From NCBI RefSeq assembly GCF_963924675.1, contig NC_089225.1:85099951-85163950 (forward strand): a DNA stretch of 64,000 bases, given 5' to 3'. Shown piece after piece: positions 1 through 12,935 of this stretch; the first letter of the stretch is position 1; the number at the start of each line of letters is the position of its first letter. Source of the stretch: Phocoena phocoena (Eukaryota > Chordata > Mammalia > Artiodactyla > Phocoenidae). A program made the translations under genes and the position numbers. The notes beneath the pieces were generated by a model. It did not search any database and was not told the DNA's origin. It saw only the letters and a program-made list of their open reading frames with translations.

Positions 1-1394
1 AGCATCTCAGAAGCATCTATTTCCAGCAAAGAGCCAGGCTCAGTCAACATTTTCACGAGCTGTCCTGGGACCAAACTTGCCCGAGTGAATGAAATTAGCC
101 ATCGCTTATGCTTCGTTAGCATTACTGCTTTGGGAGCCACCTTTGAGAATTTCATCATTGCTTTTCCCACCTTGGTTCTGATCCCAAGGCTTATTCTACG
201 TGCACTCTCTCTTCCCCAAAATAGCAGACTGTTACGATTCTGATCTTAGGCGTCAAACACAGCACTGTTATCAGTATGGTATTTCAGACCTAACCCAAGC
301 ATAAATGTTACAGAAATTGTATTTCCATGGGTCATAAGCACCAGATGTCAAGGCCCAGGATCGTCTGTCTTGGCTCCTACCTGGCCTTATGATAGTTTAA
401 ATGTGCGTTCTTGCGGTTGGAGCAAGACTCTGCCCTCCTGAGCCCAGATACCCGCAGCCTGGCCAATCGGCCGTGGCCCTGTGTTTGTTTTCATCACCTC
501 TCTTCACTGACTGCAGTTGTTTTGCACGAACATTGTTGGCCTTTCTGTAATCTCTGATGAAAAGAGCTTCATTTTTAAGTTTTAATTTGTCCGTGTTATG
601 GGCTCCACATCCGAGCCAAACTGCAGATCTGTAGGTGCGGCTTGTTTTCTCTCTTTGATCGTGTGCATCACTGGGGCTCTTGCAGCTGTAATTTGCCTTT
701 CATCCACTTCAATGACGGCCCAAAGAAAACACAAAAGAAATCCAACCAGAGGAAAAGGAGGGGAGAGGGAAACACCAGCCAGTGGTCTTATAATCAGCAG
801 GGGAAAGATCGGCTTATATAAATAAATTAACAGCGAGGAACAGTGTAGGATTTAATGAAGCCTGACACAGATCAGGTGCACTGGGGTATGTCTCGAGGTT
901 CGATATAATCAGAAACCTGCGCCTTTAGAAGGCGTCAGGCCACAGGCCTCAGCCAGACGACATTTGCACTGTGTGGAGGAGTTCCTTTTGGCCCCAAACT
1001 TAAGCATGGAAGAGATACAAGATTTGGGGACTTGCCAAACAGAAAACCCCCTTTTAGCATGGTCTCTGCATGGCACAGGGCAGAATCTTGGTGCTTCAGG
1101 GCAGACAGCAGAAACCATTCTTGCCCCAAGCCCAGTGGACAGGACACCCAGAATCCTTCTGTGCTCTTTCCAGTAAAGTAATTGTTCTTGGGCTTTGCTG
1201 TCACTGACCTCCAAGCTCCCAATAAAACTGAAGTCCCATGGCATCGGACCAAGAAATAGGAAAGGCCATTTGAAGAGTCAGCAACAGACGTGCTGGAGGC
1301 AAGACTGGCCCTGGGTGGGGAAAACACCTATTCTTGGAGGCTCATGACCGGAGTCATTATGATACTGAAAAAAGGCCGTTGGGGAAAATTTTAA
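1..1394. other. NRP2 intron, non-repetitive sequence
   Basis: No exon, RNA gene or clear repeat is visible. Short open frames (for example 598-825 plus and 909-1327 minus) have no recognisable domain, are not bounded by splice sites and overlap each other on both strands. By position it lies in the intron upstream of the 51-bp NRP2 exon at 10839. Confidence 0.55.
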
Positions 1395-1990
1395 GATGGT
1401 CTCTGGTTAGGTTTCTTTTCATTTCTTTTTAACTTATAAGTTATACGTGACTATATCCTCAAAGAGTGCAAATAATTTTTCTAAAAAGAAGTTCATTTCA
1501 TTGCTAACCAGTCCCAACCCCCTCCCCAGAGGGAACCACGAGAAATTGTTCGAGGTATATATTTCCAGGCCTTGTTTTATACCTTTACAAACGTATCTGT
1601 TCGTGTCTAATTACGCAGTTCGCTTTCGTTGGGGTTGGTTTGGTTTTGTGTAAATAGTATCAACATTTGCTCACTGTGCTGGATGACCTGCTTCTTTCCA
1701 TTTGATAAAGGCCTGAGGATACTTTGTTGCACACTGATAGGTTTACCCCATCCTTTTCGGATATTGTCTAGCATCTCGTATCATGTCGCTGTACCGCAGT
1801 TTATTAACTGCTCCCCTACTGGTGGTCATTCAGGTTGTGTCTAGGTTTTCTTTCTATGGTAAACAATACTGCAGTGAACATCCTTGAGGTTGCCTCTTTG
1901 TGCAAGTTTCTCTGGGATAGAATATCTGGGTCCAATGGTGTGCCTGTTTACATTTTAATAGCTGCTTCAGGTGGCTGAGTTTTACCTTTA
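1395..1990 (-). repeat. Ancient L1 (L1M/L1ME-like) 3' fragment, antisense
   Basis: The segment reads on the plus strand like the antisense of an old mammalian L1 3' region. It has the recurring phrases 'cccctactggtggtcat', 'aacaatactgcagtgaacatc', then 'tctgggatagaa' and 'tgggtccaatggtgt', in the usual order. It is strongly diverged, consistent with insertion before placental orders split. Boundaries are approximate and the exact subfamily cannot be named by eye. Confidence 0.6.
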
Positions 1991-4900
1991 AAATGAAGCT
2001 GCCCCCATTTGAGAGGGTAACAAACCAGTGGACACCCTGCATTATATCGCCTGTCATGTGCAGAAACCACATAATCTCTGTGACTATCTCTCTCTCTTTC
2101 TGTAAAGTGGGCGGAGTGCTTGCAAGGGAAAGGGAAGACTGAGGACAATTTTAGTTGAAGGGAATTTTAATCACAGGGACTTTTTTTAATGCTGATTTGC
2201 GGAGAATGTGAGCCTTGGCTATGAGATGCAGCTCGCTGGAGCTGTGGCCACCGTAGCGCGGGAGTTAATTCTATCCCTGGTTCAGCAGGCAGAGCCCTGT
2301 TCTCCATGATTAACGAGTTCCACTTGGTTTCTTCAAAGAGTGACTGTGCCGTACCTTGCTGTTATTTATTTATGTTTTCTACTAAAAAATTCGCGTCAAA
2401 AACATCCTTTAAGGTCAGTGTACGTTATTGCGCTGCAGACAAAAATATTCCAACAGCCGCAAGTGGGCCACGTGCCAACAGGAAGTCCCTAATCCTGTGG
2501 CCTTGTGCCCAAGGGCCCCGTAACGGCCCTGAGAGGAGCAGGCCTTCCTGGCAGCTTCTCTCTGAGGAGGGTCAGGGCTAATGCGACCCGAGGAAAGGTA
2601 GTAGGAAGTACGTTGGCTTTCCAGTGAGAGGTTTCAATGTGCAGGCAAAGCTGCTAGCCCCAAGTGGCTCCAGAGAGGAAGGACAAGTAGAAGAGAAGCC
2701 AAGGGAGCCATTAGTTCAAAACACCGTTTCTTCTAAGAGTTGCTCCCCTTGTTTCTACTGTGTGTTTAGACCAAGGGGTCAAAGTAATGTGACTTTGACA
2801 CTGAGCGTAGTGGATAGTGTGACGGCCATATATGAGCTTTGCCAGCTTTCTCCAGCCTGCCAGAAATCCAGGACTGCTGCCTCTAGGGCTTGAGGCTTGG
2901 GTATAACTCTTGGTGGCTCAGGGGAAAAAGTAGCGCAAGAGTGAGGTGTGGGTGAGAGACACGGGCGTGCACACACACACAAGCTTGTTTTGTCTTCTAT
3001 GTGTAATTGTGCAAAATTGAACCCTTTTAGTATCATTAACTGACACACCCGAAGGCAAAGGCTCTGATCCAGAACGGGAATGATAGGGCACCACGTCTTG
3101 GCTTTCAGCAGCAGCAGTTTCTTTCTCAGGCGTCAGGACTCATGAACCGGATGCTGGACTGGATTTTGGAACTCGCTAGAGAGCAGCCAACTCCAGTGAT
3201 GAAGGGAATGCGGAGAACGCTTTGAGCCTGAGGTGGCCTTGACCGAAGTCCTATTCTCAGTCGGCCTGCTGGTTACTGAGGCTCGTTTCAGCACAGTCTG
3301 TTACGAATCTTTTCCTCTCTTTGCATCTCCCTACTGCCACCAAGGGGCTGGGAGAAGGGATACAAGGACCCTGAGGGCCGTGTGGTCTTCCGTATCGTTG
3401 TCTGGGCCACTTCCGACAGCTAGTACCGAGGTGGGAAGATAGTCACTAGGACGGAGACTGGGGCTGACGTGGGTTGTCAAAGGAGCCCCCAAGGTGCCTC
3501 ACCGGCCTCGGCCAACTGCACACCAGGATCGCGAGCTCGGGAATAGTGTCCACGGGAAGCCCTGAGCTCTCACCGTGGTCATCATTTCCGGGCTCTGAAC
3601 TCCTCACAGGGCCACCGTCCCCTCCTCTTTCCCCAAGAAGGACCTGTTTCCACCTACCTATCTACCTCTGGGTCAGGTGTGGTTCATCTTCAACCTCCAC
3701 CCTCCCCTTTCTGCAGCTGCCCCCTCTCTCGGTGGCTCCTTTTCTTCTCTCTGGCATTCCTGCACTTTCTCCACCTCCCTCCACCAAGGCCTCCTGCCAG
3801 AAGAGCCCATCAGATTCCCAACACAGAGGCTTCATTGCTTGCTTCCTCCAAGTAGCTGCATTTTTACAGGAGACCAAACCTAAGGTCGGAGGAATTACTC
3901 TCTTTTGTTATAACCACAGTTGTCAGCCACCAGCAAACTTTTGGGGGAAATCATCTCTTGAATGAGCAGAGAGAGGTACCTCTTTGGAAGCCCTAAAATC
4001 TTATCACAAGGTCATGGATCCTTGTGTTCAGAAGAGCCCAACTTTTAAGTTAAGCAAACTCTCTTGGTGAGATACATGTGTGTAGAGAGTTTTTTCCCAA
4101 GGACCTACAACATAGAGGGACAATCTTCAAGAAGACATTGCTTTTCACATTGGAAATGCATGCAGTTTTGTTTCTTCTCCTCCATCCTTTCACTTGTCCC
4201 AGGTAATACCAAACCTCTCCACCTGTACAGTGTTTCCATTTATGCACTTCTTGAACCTTGGGACTGGAGGAGAGGAGAAATGTTAACGCCTATTGGCAAA
4301 CTCCCCGAAATGTGAAGATATGAGACTTTTTTCCTAACATCTCAGGAAAAAATCAAGAATGCAGTGGAAGGAGGACACTTTTCTCCGAACTTCTCTTTTT
4401 CCCACCTTCATACCCTCAGAGAAGGTAGCCAACAAAAGAAGGCCCTCTTCCTTGTGGACATACCCACTTACAGCAATGGAGAATATCTCTGATTTCTCAA
4501 AGACCTAGGGCAAAGCAAAGATTCCAGAATTTTCCTCCCTCGGCCTTACTGGGTTTTTTCCAGCCTACACAATCATGGAGCCTATGTTTATAACTACGCA
4601 TTTCTGTGGCGCCTCCTTTTTCTTATTTTCACGCCATCGTTGGGGCTCAGTGGAGCCATTCTGGCCTCAGCTGCTCATCTACCTCTGTACTTGGAAGTAT
4701 TATTAGGTCATTTCACAGCCTTCTCATTTGCATTCAGTATTTCCAATTCTTTTTAGTGTTTCCTCCTGATTATTCAACTAAAAATAATAGAAATCACGTT
4801 CAAAGTCTTCTGGTATCGCAAACCGAGCCCCCTTTTCTTTTCCAGCTTGAAACCATTTGAAAACTTAAAAAAATATATACTTTTTTCCATGACTTTGCAT

Positions 4901-6019
4901 AGATTTGGCTATAGCCCAAGAGATAAAAAACCCACGGTAAAGGATCTTCTGGTGGTGTTTCTAAACTCAAGCCAAACCCAGCACGGGATGAATGGCTCTC
5001 AAGTAGCCTGACTCTAATGGAGGAGCTTTGGCAAACGTTCGATCTACATCTGAACTTTTGGCTCCTTCTAGCAACAGGGGATGAACAAACTGAATTAGGG
5101 AAATTAAGTGTGGTGGGGAGTAGGAACCTTCAGCCAATACTAAATATTAAACTGAATTAAACACGTTGAAGGGCCAAGAAATATCTGCTAGTCCTTCATG
5201 ATTTCTCATTTATTTAGATCACAGTGTTGTGTCTCCTGCTGGGACCAGAACAAAGTGACTGAGAGAATTTTCTGAAGGCTACTCCCATCTGAAAGGTCCA
5301 GTGTGATTTAGTTGACTCGGGGGGTTCGGGAACTTGGAATCAAACTCAACAAGGGCTCTAAGTGGCCAAGAGCTAATCCCAAATAAATCACAGCCCCAAA
5401 CAAGGTGTCGAAAAGGTGGCTGACTCTCAGTTCTACTGCCGAGCTCTTCAATGACTTACTGCATTTTTCTACCCTCCTTCCTCAATTTCTTCCTCCTTGA
5501 AGAAGACGCGATGACCCCTGGCATCCTTGAAAGTGAATGGTTTCAGTGATTTCCTCTGTAGGCATCTCTTCAATCCTTGCTTTAAAGGCTGGTTGCAGTT
5601 TGGCGGGTTGAGTGGACGTGTGGGTTAACTGGCTTCTCACCAGGTCTTGTCAGCCCTGCCTCAGCTAAGGTGGAGGCTTCAAACTTGGGGAACCATTTAC
5701 TAGCTCTGTCAGTTCCTCAGCTGCCCCTTAGCAGGACTGGTTCCTAAGCTAAACGAGCAAGTATGGAAAACATGGAACCTCATGGCTTCCTTTCACCTGT
5801 CCTTTGCATGGTCTTCTCCTTCCACGGGCACCATAGGTGGATGCCTTCAGGTGTGACCACCTCCAGGAGAGGACAGACCCGGGGTGAAGACGGGTGGCGA
5901 GCCCTTTTCTGTTGAAGTTGCCTTGTCTACAGCCAGCCGCCCTTTTCAGGGAAGCCTCAGCAGAAAGGCCATCAGAGCTTTCTCATTTTCTTCCTGTAAA
6001 GATGAGTTCTCAAGCAGGA
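1991..6019. other. NRP2 intron, mostly unique sequence
   Basis: I see no coding exon and no recognisable interspersed repeat here. A short CA run lies near 2970-2981. The 163-codon open frame at 3474-3965 overlaps frames in other phases, shows no domain and is best read as chance in a pyrimidine-rich stretch (about 3590-3800). Confidence 0.5.
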
Positions 6020-6130
6020 AGGAACATCAGTGCTTACTTTACAGAGGAGCAAGCTGAGACCCAGGGAGGGTCAGAGACTCGTCCCGGCTCTCACACCTGG
6101 GCGAAGTGGCAGAGCTCAGGGGAGAAGGAG
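6020..6130 (+). repeat. MIR SINE fragment
   Basis: The central MIR phrase is recognisable: a 'ttacagaggagcaagctgagac' type motif, then 'ccagggagggtcagagactcgtcc' and 'gaagtggcagagctcagg'. It corresponds to the core and tRNA-unrelated part of a mammalian-wide MIR. It is a short, old, truncated copy within the NRP2 intron. Confidence 0.6.
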
Positions 6131-6620
6131 GAAGCCTGCTCCCAGTCTAGCGCTCCTCCATATTCCGTGCTGCCCGCCTTCGGGTACCGGCCTTAGAGTG
6201 TGTCCGCTACACATTCTGGATGGCCAGCCTGTCATCAGCTTCCACCAGGCCTCTTAAGCCACTGCTTGGAGTTGGCCTGGAAGGGACTCTTCAGAGAAAG
6301 CCAGCATGCGTTGGTGTCCTGATTGGTGTGCAAGTGATCCAGGGACGGATGGTCTTAAATCACTTATCTAAAAGTAGCCAGTGGTTTGGGGTACACTCCT
6401 CACTCTCTTGACTATCTTGAGAGGCTCTTTTTTTTTTTTTTGATGTAGAAAGTAAACAGAACAATGTCGATGAAAATATACTCACAGCAGCCACGGCATA
6501 GGAGATGTGGTGAAAGGGAAGGTCGAAATTTTTCTGTAACTGCAGAAAAGCAAACTAACCCCAAAGGACCCTAATTTAAGAGAAAAAAAAAAGAAGAAAA
6601 TAAGGGAGAGAGAAAAGATA

Positions 6621-6622
<2 letters not shown>

Positions 6623-6660
<38 letters not shown>
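6623..6660 (+). repeat. (GT)n microsatellite
   Basis: Nineteen uninterrupted GT units, followed at 6661-6675 by a short GA-rich run. A pure dinucleotide tract of this length is expected to be polymorphic. Confidence 0.95.
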
Positions 6661-6663
<3 letters not shown>

Positions 6664-7200
6664 GAGAGAGAGAGGGTGGGAAGGAAACTCTAAATGAGAG
6701 AGGGCATTCTTGTTTTAGACCTAAACCACACTCAGGGGGAGTTTTCCGTTTACAGGTTGGAGTGTCTGGGGCATTTATCTCGCATGGCATGTGTGATCTT
6801 ACAGTGCCAGGCAGTGCTCCAGACCCTTCTGGGAGAATCACATCTTTTTAGAGTAGGCAGAGCTCATGGCTGGGTATGGCTGTTCCCCATTTGTGCTGTA
6901 GTGTTGCAATGTACTGACAAGGATGCTGGAGAATATTTGACTTGTGAGCGGGCCGGGCAATCTCTGAATTCCTCAGTGGATCTGATAAAAATGAATACAA
7001 GCCCCAAACCAAGAGATCAGTGTATGAGTAAAAAGGCTCAGGTGCCGTGCTTGAGGCCGTCGCCACCCCTTGCAGCAGCCTCCACTCCAAAGCTGTCTCC
7101 TCCTCCCTCCCACATTTTTTCCCTGCCCTGGCACAGCCTCATCTGCCCAGTCCTTGCCCCAGACTCGTCAGCACTTAGAGTCCCCTCCACAGCACCCCGC

Positions 7201-7416
7201 TTTTTTTTTTTTTTTTTTTTTTTTGCGGTACGCGGCCCTCTCACTGTTGTGGCCTCTCCTGTTGCGGAGCACAGGCTCCGGACGCACAGGCTCAGCGGCC
7301 ACGGCTCACGGGCCCAGCCGCTCCGCGGCATGTGGGATCTTCCCGGACCGGGGCACGAACCTGTGTCCCCTGCATCGGCAGGCGGACTCTCAACCACTGC
7401 ACCACCAGGGAAGCCC
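7201..7416 (-). repeat. CHR-type SINE, minus strand
   Basis: A full-length CHR element in antisense: T-run at 7201-7224 (its A-tail), then the complement of the 'gtaccgc' end and the unrelated body, finishing with the complement of the tRNA-derived head ('accagggaagcc'). Possible short flanking duplication 'caccccgc'/'caccccca'. Overlapping open frames on both strands in this block are translations of the SINE, not genes. Lies in the NRP2 intron. Confidence 0.93.
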
Positions 7417-10400
7417 CACCCCCACTTTCTTTTATGCTATTTTGGCATGGGTGAGTCCTTGCTTCCCAATCACACTGAAGGGCCTCGATCGTGGACACCG
7501 GGTCCCGTACATCTTCCTTTCCCAAACTCCTCCGTGTGGTTTCCGGGCACGTAGTCAACCCTCTTAATAAGTGAGGGTTGGTTGATCGATTGGTTAGTCA
7601 GTAAGTGAAAACTGCCGTTTGGAGAACAATGTAAATCAGCCTTCCCTGTCTGGGGATCATGGAAAAATGTGAAGTCCCAAATTTCAGATCACGGCATCCT
7701 CACATTCATGAGAAGTCTCCGTGAGTTCCCATCCAAGTGGTGAGCCAGCAATGCAGGCAAGCAGCCAGGGGCTGTGCATCCAGCCCACTAGGATGAAGAC
7801 AGGGCGCACCCTTGCTGGAATGGGTTAGGGATGATGATGGGGGTTTGCTTGAGTGCACACCTGGGGGAGTCGAGGGGAGAGGGTGTCCTCTGGCCCTAAT
7901 ACAATACTGAGTGTCGGAATTCAGATTTTGGAGTCAGACTGATCTGAGTTTAAATCCGAACAGGTGCCCAGAAGGAAACAGGGTCATGTGAGGACAAAGG
8001 TTGAAAGTGGAAGTCTGTGTGGGTGGGAAGATCCATATTCCTGATCTGTGTTCTCTTAAAGGTGGGGCTCATTCCATTCTCCCTCATCCGTTTCCCATGC
8101 ACAAACACACCCAGAGTCCTGGAAGGTCCTCTCCAAGTTTTTCCTCATTAAAAAAAAAATTTAATTCCACGTCCCTGGTCCCCACCGTCTTTTGCCATCT
8201 ACCTCACTTCCCCAGCCAGGTCTCCATCCTGTGGCTGTCATGTCCCCTTCCCAGGGAGGTGCTGCCTCCTCCACTCTTTGCCTTGAGCTCCTGGGTCACC
8301 CCTTCTCCGTCCAACCCGCCCTTGCCTTTTTTTCACTAGAACTACAGGGACCCAGTGGACATCCACCCTCCCTGCCAGCATCCAGAGGAAACAGGCTGAG
8401 GTTTACCTCCTGGGCTCAACAGAAAGGGAGAGTGACCCGTGCAGGGCAAAGAGGCTTCTGAGAAAGCAAGCTCTTAATCAAACACAGATATCAAGAATAT
8501 TAGCAAGGGGACTAGAGAAAATTGCTATCAAAGTAAATTGCTTTTCGTACTAATGTTCCCTTTACTGGGGTTTTCCCCAGTGTGTCATTCTTTCTTTAAG
8601 CCTTCGTGAACAGATGCTCTTTTGAAAATGTTGATTAACTTATCCTTTTTTTGATCCCTTCCCACTCACCCAAACTCCTGGGAGCAGTGATTACGCAAAA
8701 AGCCAAGTCAAGCCTCTAAAGTGTTCTTCACCTGAAGGAGGCTTTGATCCTCCAGGGGCAGAAATCTCAGCCACATCTGGGCAATCAATTTCATAGAACC
8801 TTAAAAATGGACCTATTCTTGGGAGGTCATCTCATCCAGTCCTCTGTCCTCTGTGATCTCCTGGGACAAAATGTTCTCATAGTCATTACCATCCTCTTAC
8901 CCATTTTCCACTGAGATCAATGCTACATCTACTCCTTTCCAGCCCATGATCAATAGTGTCTTAAGAGTTCTTCCCTGAGGGTGTGAGATGGAGCAAGGTG
9001 GTATTCTAGCCTCCAAGAATTTGTCACATCCTTGGCAAAGACTGAATCCCTAAAAGCAAGAACAGGATTAGGCCCAAAAGTCACTGGCAGGAGCCCCGCG
9101 GTTTTCGTCCTGGGCTAATCCACATATTCTTATCCAATGTTCTGCATCTTTTAACCGTGAAGCTGTTGACATATGAGCATCCCATAAAAATGATTAACTG
9201 TTGGAAATGTGATGGTTTTCTTCCATGTTTTTTTTTTTCTCATAAGGTTAAAAAAAAAAAACAACTCCAGGTTGATTTCCACAAGCCAGATTTGATCCCT
9301 ATGACAGACACCACCTGCCTCTTGTTGATTCATTTTTACATCTTCATTCCAAGGACACAGCCTGCGTTGTAGAGTCCTGGAGAATAACACAGGGGCTGGG
9401 CATTGAGGTGGGGAAGCTGTCATGGCCTGCAGGTACCAGTTGTTGTGCTATAAACATGCCAGGAACAGGCTGGATTTTTGGAGGATTGGTGCCACGTGGC
9501 AACCATCTTTTCAAGTAGGGTCTTAGCAAGTGGTTTTCCGCATCCCTTACTGGCGACCAAAAGGATGAGAATGTGCTTTAGCACTTTGGCCAGGAATGGA
9601 GAAGACTTCGAACATGATGAAAACCACTGTCTCCAGGGAAAGACTGAATGTCAGGTACGGCAGCGATGGATTGGTCCTCAGTTCAGGTCTTAGTCACGTA
9701 GATCTTCCCCGAGGTGTTGTGCAGATGAGGGAGAAGTTCAGGCTGGTCTGAAGTTCTTGTGTTCCTCTTGTTTGATACGCTAGCTGTTTGGAATTTGGGG
9801 TTTGTGTTAAGCCTTGATTTTTTTAATATAAATTTATAGTGCTGACATCGAGGTAGTTCACCTGACTTGGGGTTGAAACTCCTGAAGGGCCACATACATT
9901 CACTGGAGCCATTTTGACCTGACAGCAGACACAGGTATAATTAACTTGTGAGACAGGAAGAAATGATAAGACTGTTTTCTTCACCACGTATTTGATTTTC
10001 TTTTTTAGTGTTTTACCATTTTATACAGGTAGTTTCCATTGGCTCTGATTTCTATAAGATGGACAACATGGTGAATAGAGACCTGAATTATCCTCCCCAT
10101 TCCCCAAAAGATTATCATAAAAAAAGAAAAATATAGACAGTGATAATACTGGAGAAAATTCAGAGTAAATTAACTTAGCTCTGTTCAAGCCTGGGTGAGT
10201 CAGATTGGATGCCCATGTTTGATCTATTCTACACCGTGAAGAAAGCCAATGGGAAAAATAGACTGGGAAGAAGAGAGAAGGGATATTAGCACAGACGTGG
10301 AGGTGGACAGGCGTTATAACATTCTTTCCAGTTCTAGTTCTACTTTAAAGCATGTAATGATGAAATGTGATTTCCTTAAATTACTTTACATTTATTTGAA

Positions 10401-10838
10401 ATCCAGAGGAGAAAGACTCATACTTTGTGCCCACTTAGATGCATGCATATGAGGAGGGGCAGTTCGCTATCTCAGATGAACATCGTAGTCATGGCAACTG
10501 ATGACGGACGTGAGAGGCCACCGAAGGTGCCTTAGATAAAACTCAGACCTACGTCGGTTGTAAACAACAGTCACTATAAAGACACACGGGAGCATTTACT
10601 TGGCGCTAGAGGCCTTTCTTATTGTTTCTGTTCTTCTGGTTATCGTTGGAAGTAAAGACAAATCATTTGAAGGGGAAAGCATCCAGTAATGTACATACTA
10701 ACTGACCTAGAAGCAGAGGGTGACTCTAGCTGCCTGCAGTGCTGGGGAGTCATCTCAGCAAGGTAACATCTCTGCCTTTTGGCCACGGCAGTAGAACTTG
10801 TTATAACTTGATTTGTTTTGTTTTCTCTTCTGTTATAG
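7417..10838. other. NRP2 intron upstream of the 51-bp exon
   Basis: Largely unique intronic sequence. A small MIR-like scrap is at about 7915-7970. The open frames seen here (for example 8001-8339 and 9151-9423) are short, unspliced and without domains. The last about 40 bases before 10839 are T-rich and form the polypyrimidine tract of the next exon. Confidence 0.55.
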
Positions 10839-10889
10839 TGGACATCCCAGAAATACATGGGAGAGAGGGCTACGAGGATGAAATTGATG
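10839..10889 (+). CDS. NRP2: Neuropilin-2, 17-residue juxtamembrane exon of the 'a' isoform
   Basis: A 51-bp internal exon encoding VDIPEIHGREGYEDEID, between an AG acceptor with a T-rich tract (ends 10838) and a GTGAGT donor (starts 10890). It begins with 'TG', so the first valine codon takes its G from the preceding exon (outside the window). It ends with a single G that completes an Asp codon with the next exon. This is the 17-residue insert that names the NRP2a(17) isoform; it is an acidic linker between the extracellular MAM-domain region and the membrane. Compared with the human form as I recall it, IHEREG reads IHGREG here. The five-residue GENFK extra that distinguishes the a22 form is not in the window. 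Confidence 0.95.
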
Positions 10890-11849
10890 GTGAGTATTGC
10901 TGTGATTTAGAAGATAATCATGGCAGTCAAGTTTGGCTATAAAGACAAAAACAAAAATAATGTCCGGGGTATTGGAGGGCCAGAATTTAGAGCTATCGGC
11001 CAGGAATATAAGTGAAAAGAATCCAGAGAGGAGTGAAGAAACTATCAATTGCTCTCTCAAGGTCAAATTTAGCGATTTAGAAAGTTTATTGTGTTCCCTC
11101 TGCCTAATTGGAAACAGGTCTCCTACTTTGGGCAACTTTCGACACTGATGAGCTTCAAATCTGAATAAGCCCTTTAGAAGTGAAAGCCGGGCTTCTCTAC
11201 ACATGTCTCTGCTTGAACCCACTGACCTCCTTCCAAAAAGGGCCGAGTAAATGAGCGTCACTGTGAATATTCTCTCAGGCCTGCTGTGGTTTCCAATTCC
11301 TTGGCTTTCAGGAACCCTTCTCACACTGTCCGTGACTCTGAGTTGGGGCTTGTTGCAGGATTTAGGTTTCTTGTCCACACTGCCCATCTCATGTTATCAT
11401 ATTTATTCCAAGCTCGATTTTCCTACTTCAAATACACATACTTCATGAGGCTGAAGCAAGAGTCCTGACTGGAAGGACACTGAGCAAACACGCAGATGTA
11501 ATACCTTCCCTCGATTCAGAGCAACGCAGGTCTCTCTGGGAGTCTCTGAGTGCCAGAGTTGATCCCCAAGAGAGATCACCAAGGTTCCCCTCAAAGAACA
11601 GCTTTAGACCAAGATTGATGCCTTTAAGAAGGGCAGTTTATAGAGCAGCTGTTTTAAACCTGACCTTAATCAAACACTTCAAGTGTAGCTATAGAAACAG
11701 AGTGACTAACCCAAACAGCACCTTGTTAACTGATTGCAGACTCTCCCTGCAAAGCCCGGTCTAACGTTCCTATTATGGGCAAAACTGTACAACTGGCCTT
11801 CACAGAGAGGCTGCCATAGATCAAGCAGCAGAAGCCCTAAGATGGGGTG
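10890..11849. other. NRP2 intron between last two exons, first part
   Basis: Unique intronic sequence. A 184-codon open frame on the minus strand at 10833-11387 overlaps the plus-strand exon and has no domain; I treat it as chance. No RNA gene is seen. Confidence 0.55.
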
Positions 11850-12010
11850 GAAAGAGTAAAGGATGTGGATGGAGAAAGCCTGATTTATACTCCTAGTTTA
11901 ACTGCTTGTGAACTCTGGGAACTCGTGGTACCTACTCACTTCATCTCTTAAAACCTCTGTTTCCTCATCTAATTTTTAAAATTATAATATCACCCTGCCT
12001 TCTTCATGGA
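11850..12010 (+). repeat. MIR-like SINE fragment
   Basis: The MIR phrase order is visible in decayed form: 'tgaactctgggaac', then a 'cctctgtttcctcatct' motif, followed by 'ataatatcaccctgccttcttc' and 'attattaggaaat'. Old and diverged, in the last NRP2 intron. Confidence 0.6.
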
Positions 12011-12067
12011 ATTATTAGGAAATCCCACAAAATTCTCCATGAATATGGTCATGCCTTGGCCACACTA

Positions 12068-12330
12068 CAGAAATATAAGTATATTAGTTTGCTGGGGTGG
12101 CCATAACAAAGTACCACAAACTGGATGACTTCAACCACAGAAATCTATGTCTCCAAATTTCCCTTTTTTATAAGGACACCAGTCATGCTGGATTAGGGCC
12201 CACGCTAAGGACCTCATTTTAACTTGATTACTTCCGTAAAACCCCTATCTCCAAATAAGGTCACATTCTGAGGTACTAGGGGTTAGAATTCCACATCTGA
12301 TTCTGGGGGGCGGGTAGGGGGTTGAGACAC
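12068..12330 (+). repeat. MaLR-type LTR (MLT1A-like), internally deleted
   Basis: Starts with 'tattagtttgctgggg' and 'ccataacaaagtaccacaaact', continues with 'taaggacaccagtcatgctgg', 'attagggcccac', 'ctccaaataaggtcacattctgaggtac', matching my recollection of MLT1A-like LTRs of the ERVL-MaLR group. The middle of the LTR is missing. It is a solo LTR remnant in the last NRP2 intron and has no coding part. Confidence 0.65.
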
Positions 12331-12609
12331 ATAATACATAGCAGTAAGGTTAAGATTTAGGTCGAGAGGTCTGGTGGCTCAAAAAAATCTACTGCTTGGA
12401 TGGCCAGGAATGCTAGCTTGGGAAACTCATTGTGTGAAAATAGCCTCAGCCTGTTCTTTGATGTAAACTGAAGCAGTTGGAAGTCGGGACGAGGAGGCAA
12501 AGAAAGAAGGGTGCCCAGAACACAGGGCCGCCCCAGGCGCTCCAAAGGCTCCCTGAAGCTTCTGTGAGAATCTGAGCTTACCTAATGTGAATCAGATTCT
12601 TTAAGTATC

Positions 12610-12795
12610 TAATCCTTAGACCATACTTACTATGTGCTGGTCACCGAGCACTTTGCAAATGTTAATTCATTTAAACCTCCTAACAAGCCAGTGAGGTTAT
12701 TAGTAACGCTATTTCACAGACGAGAGAACTGAGGCAAAGAGAAGTTAAATAACTTGCCCAAGGTTACAGAGCTAGGATGAGGCAGGCCTGGGCTT
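12610..12795 (+). repeat. MIR SINE just upstream of the NRP2 terminal exon
   Basis: A well-preserved MIR core: 'tactatgtgctggtcaccgagc', 'aattcatttaaacctcc', 'ctgaggcaaagagaagtt', 'aacttgcccaaggttacaga'. It ends about 140 bp before the splice acceptor at 12935. Confidence 0.85.
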
Positions 12796-12935
12796 TGAAG
12801 CCAAGCCATGTAGCTCCAAGAGTCTACAGCTTAGTCCTGGGCTCTGAAGAACCTCTGAACCGGGCTGGGGGAGCCTCAGTTATTTCACCCTGAAAGAAGC
12901 AGTGCATTCAGTCTCCCGTGTCCTTTATGTCCTAG

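Noticed and set aside
3474..3965. 163-codon intronic gene
   Set aside because: No domain, no splice context, overlapping open frames on both strands in a pyrimidine-rich stretch of NRP2 intron.
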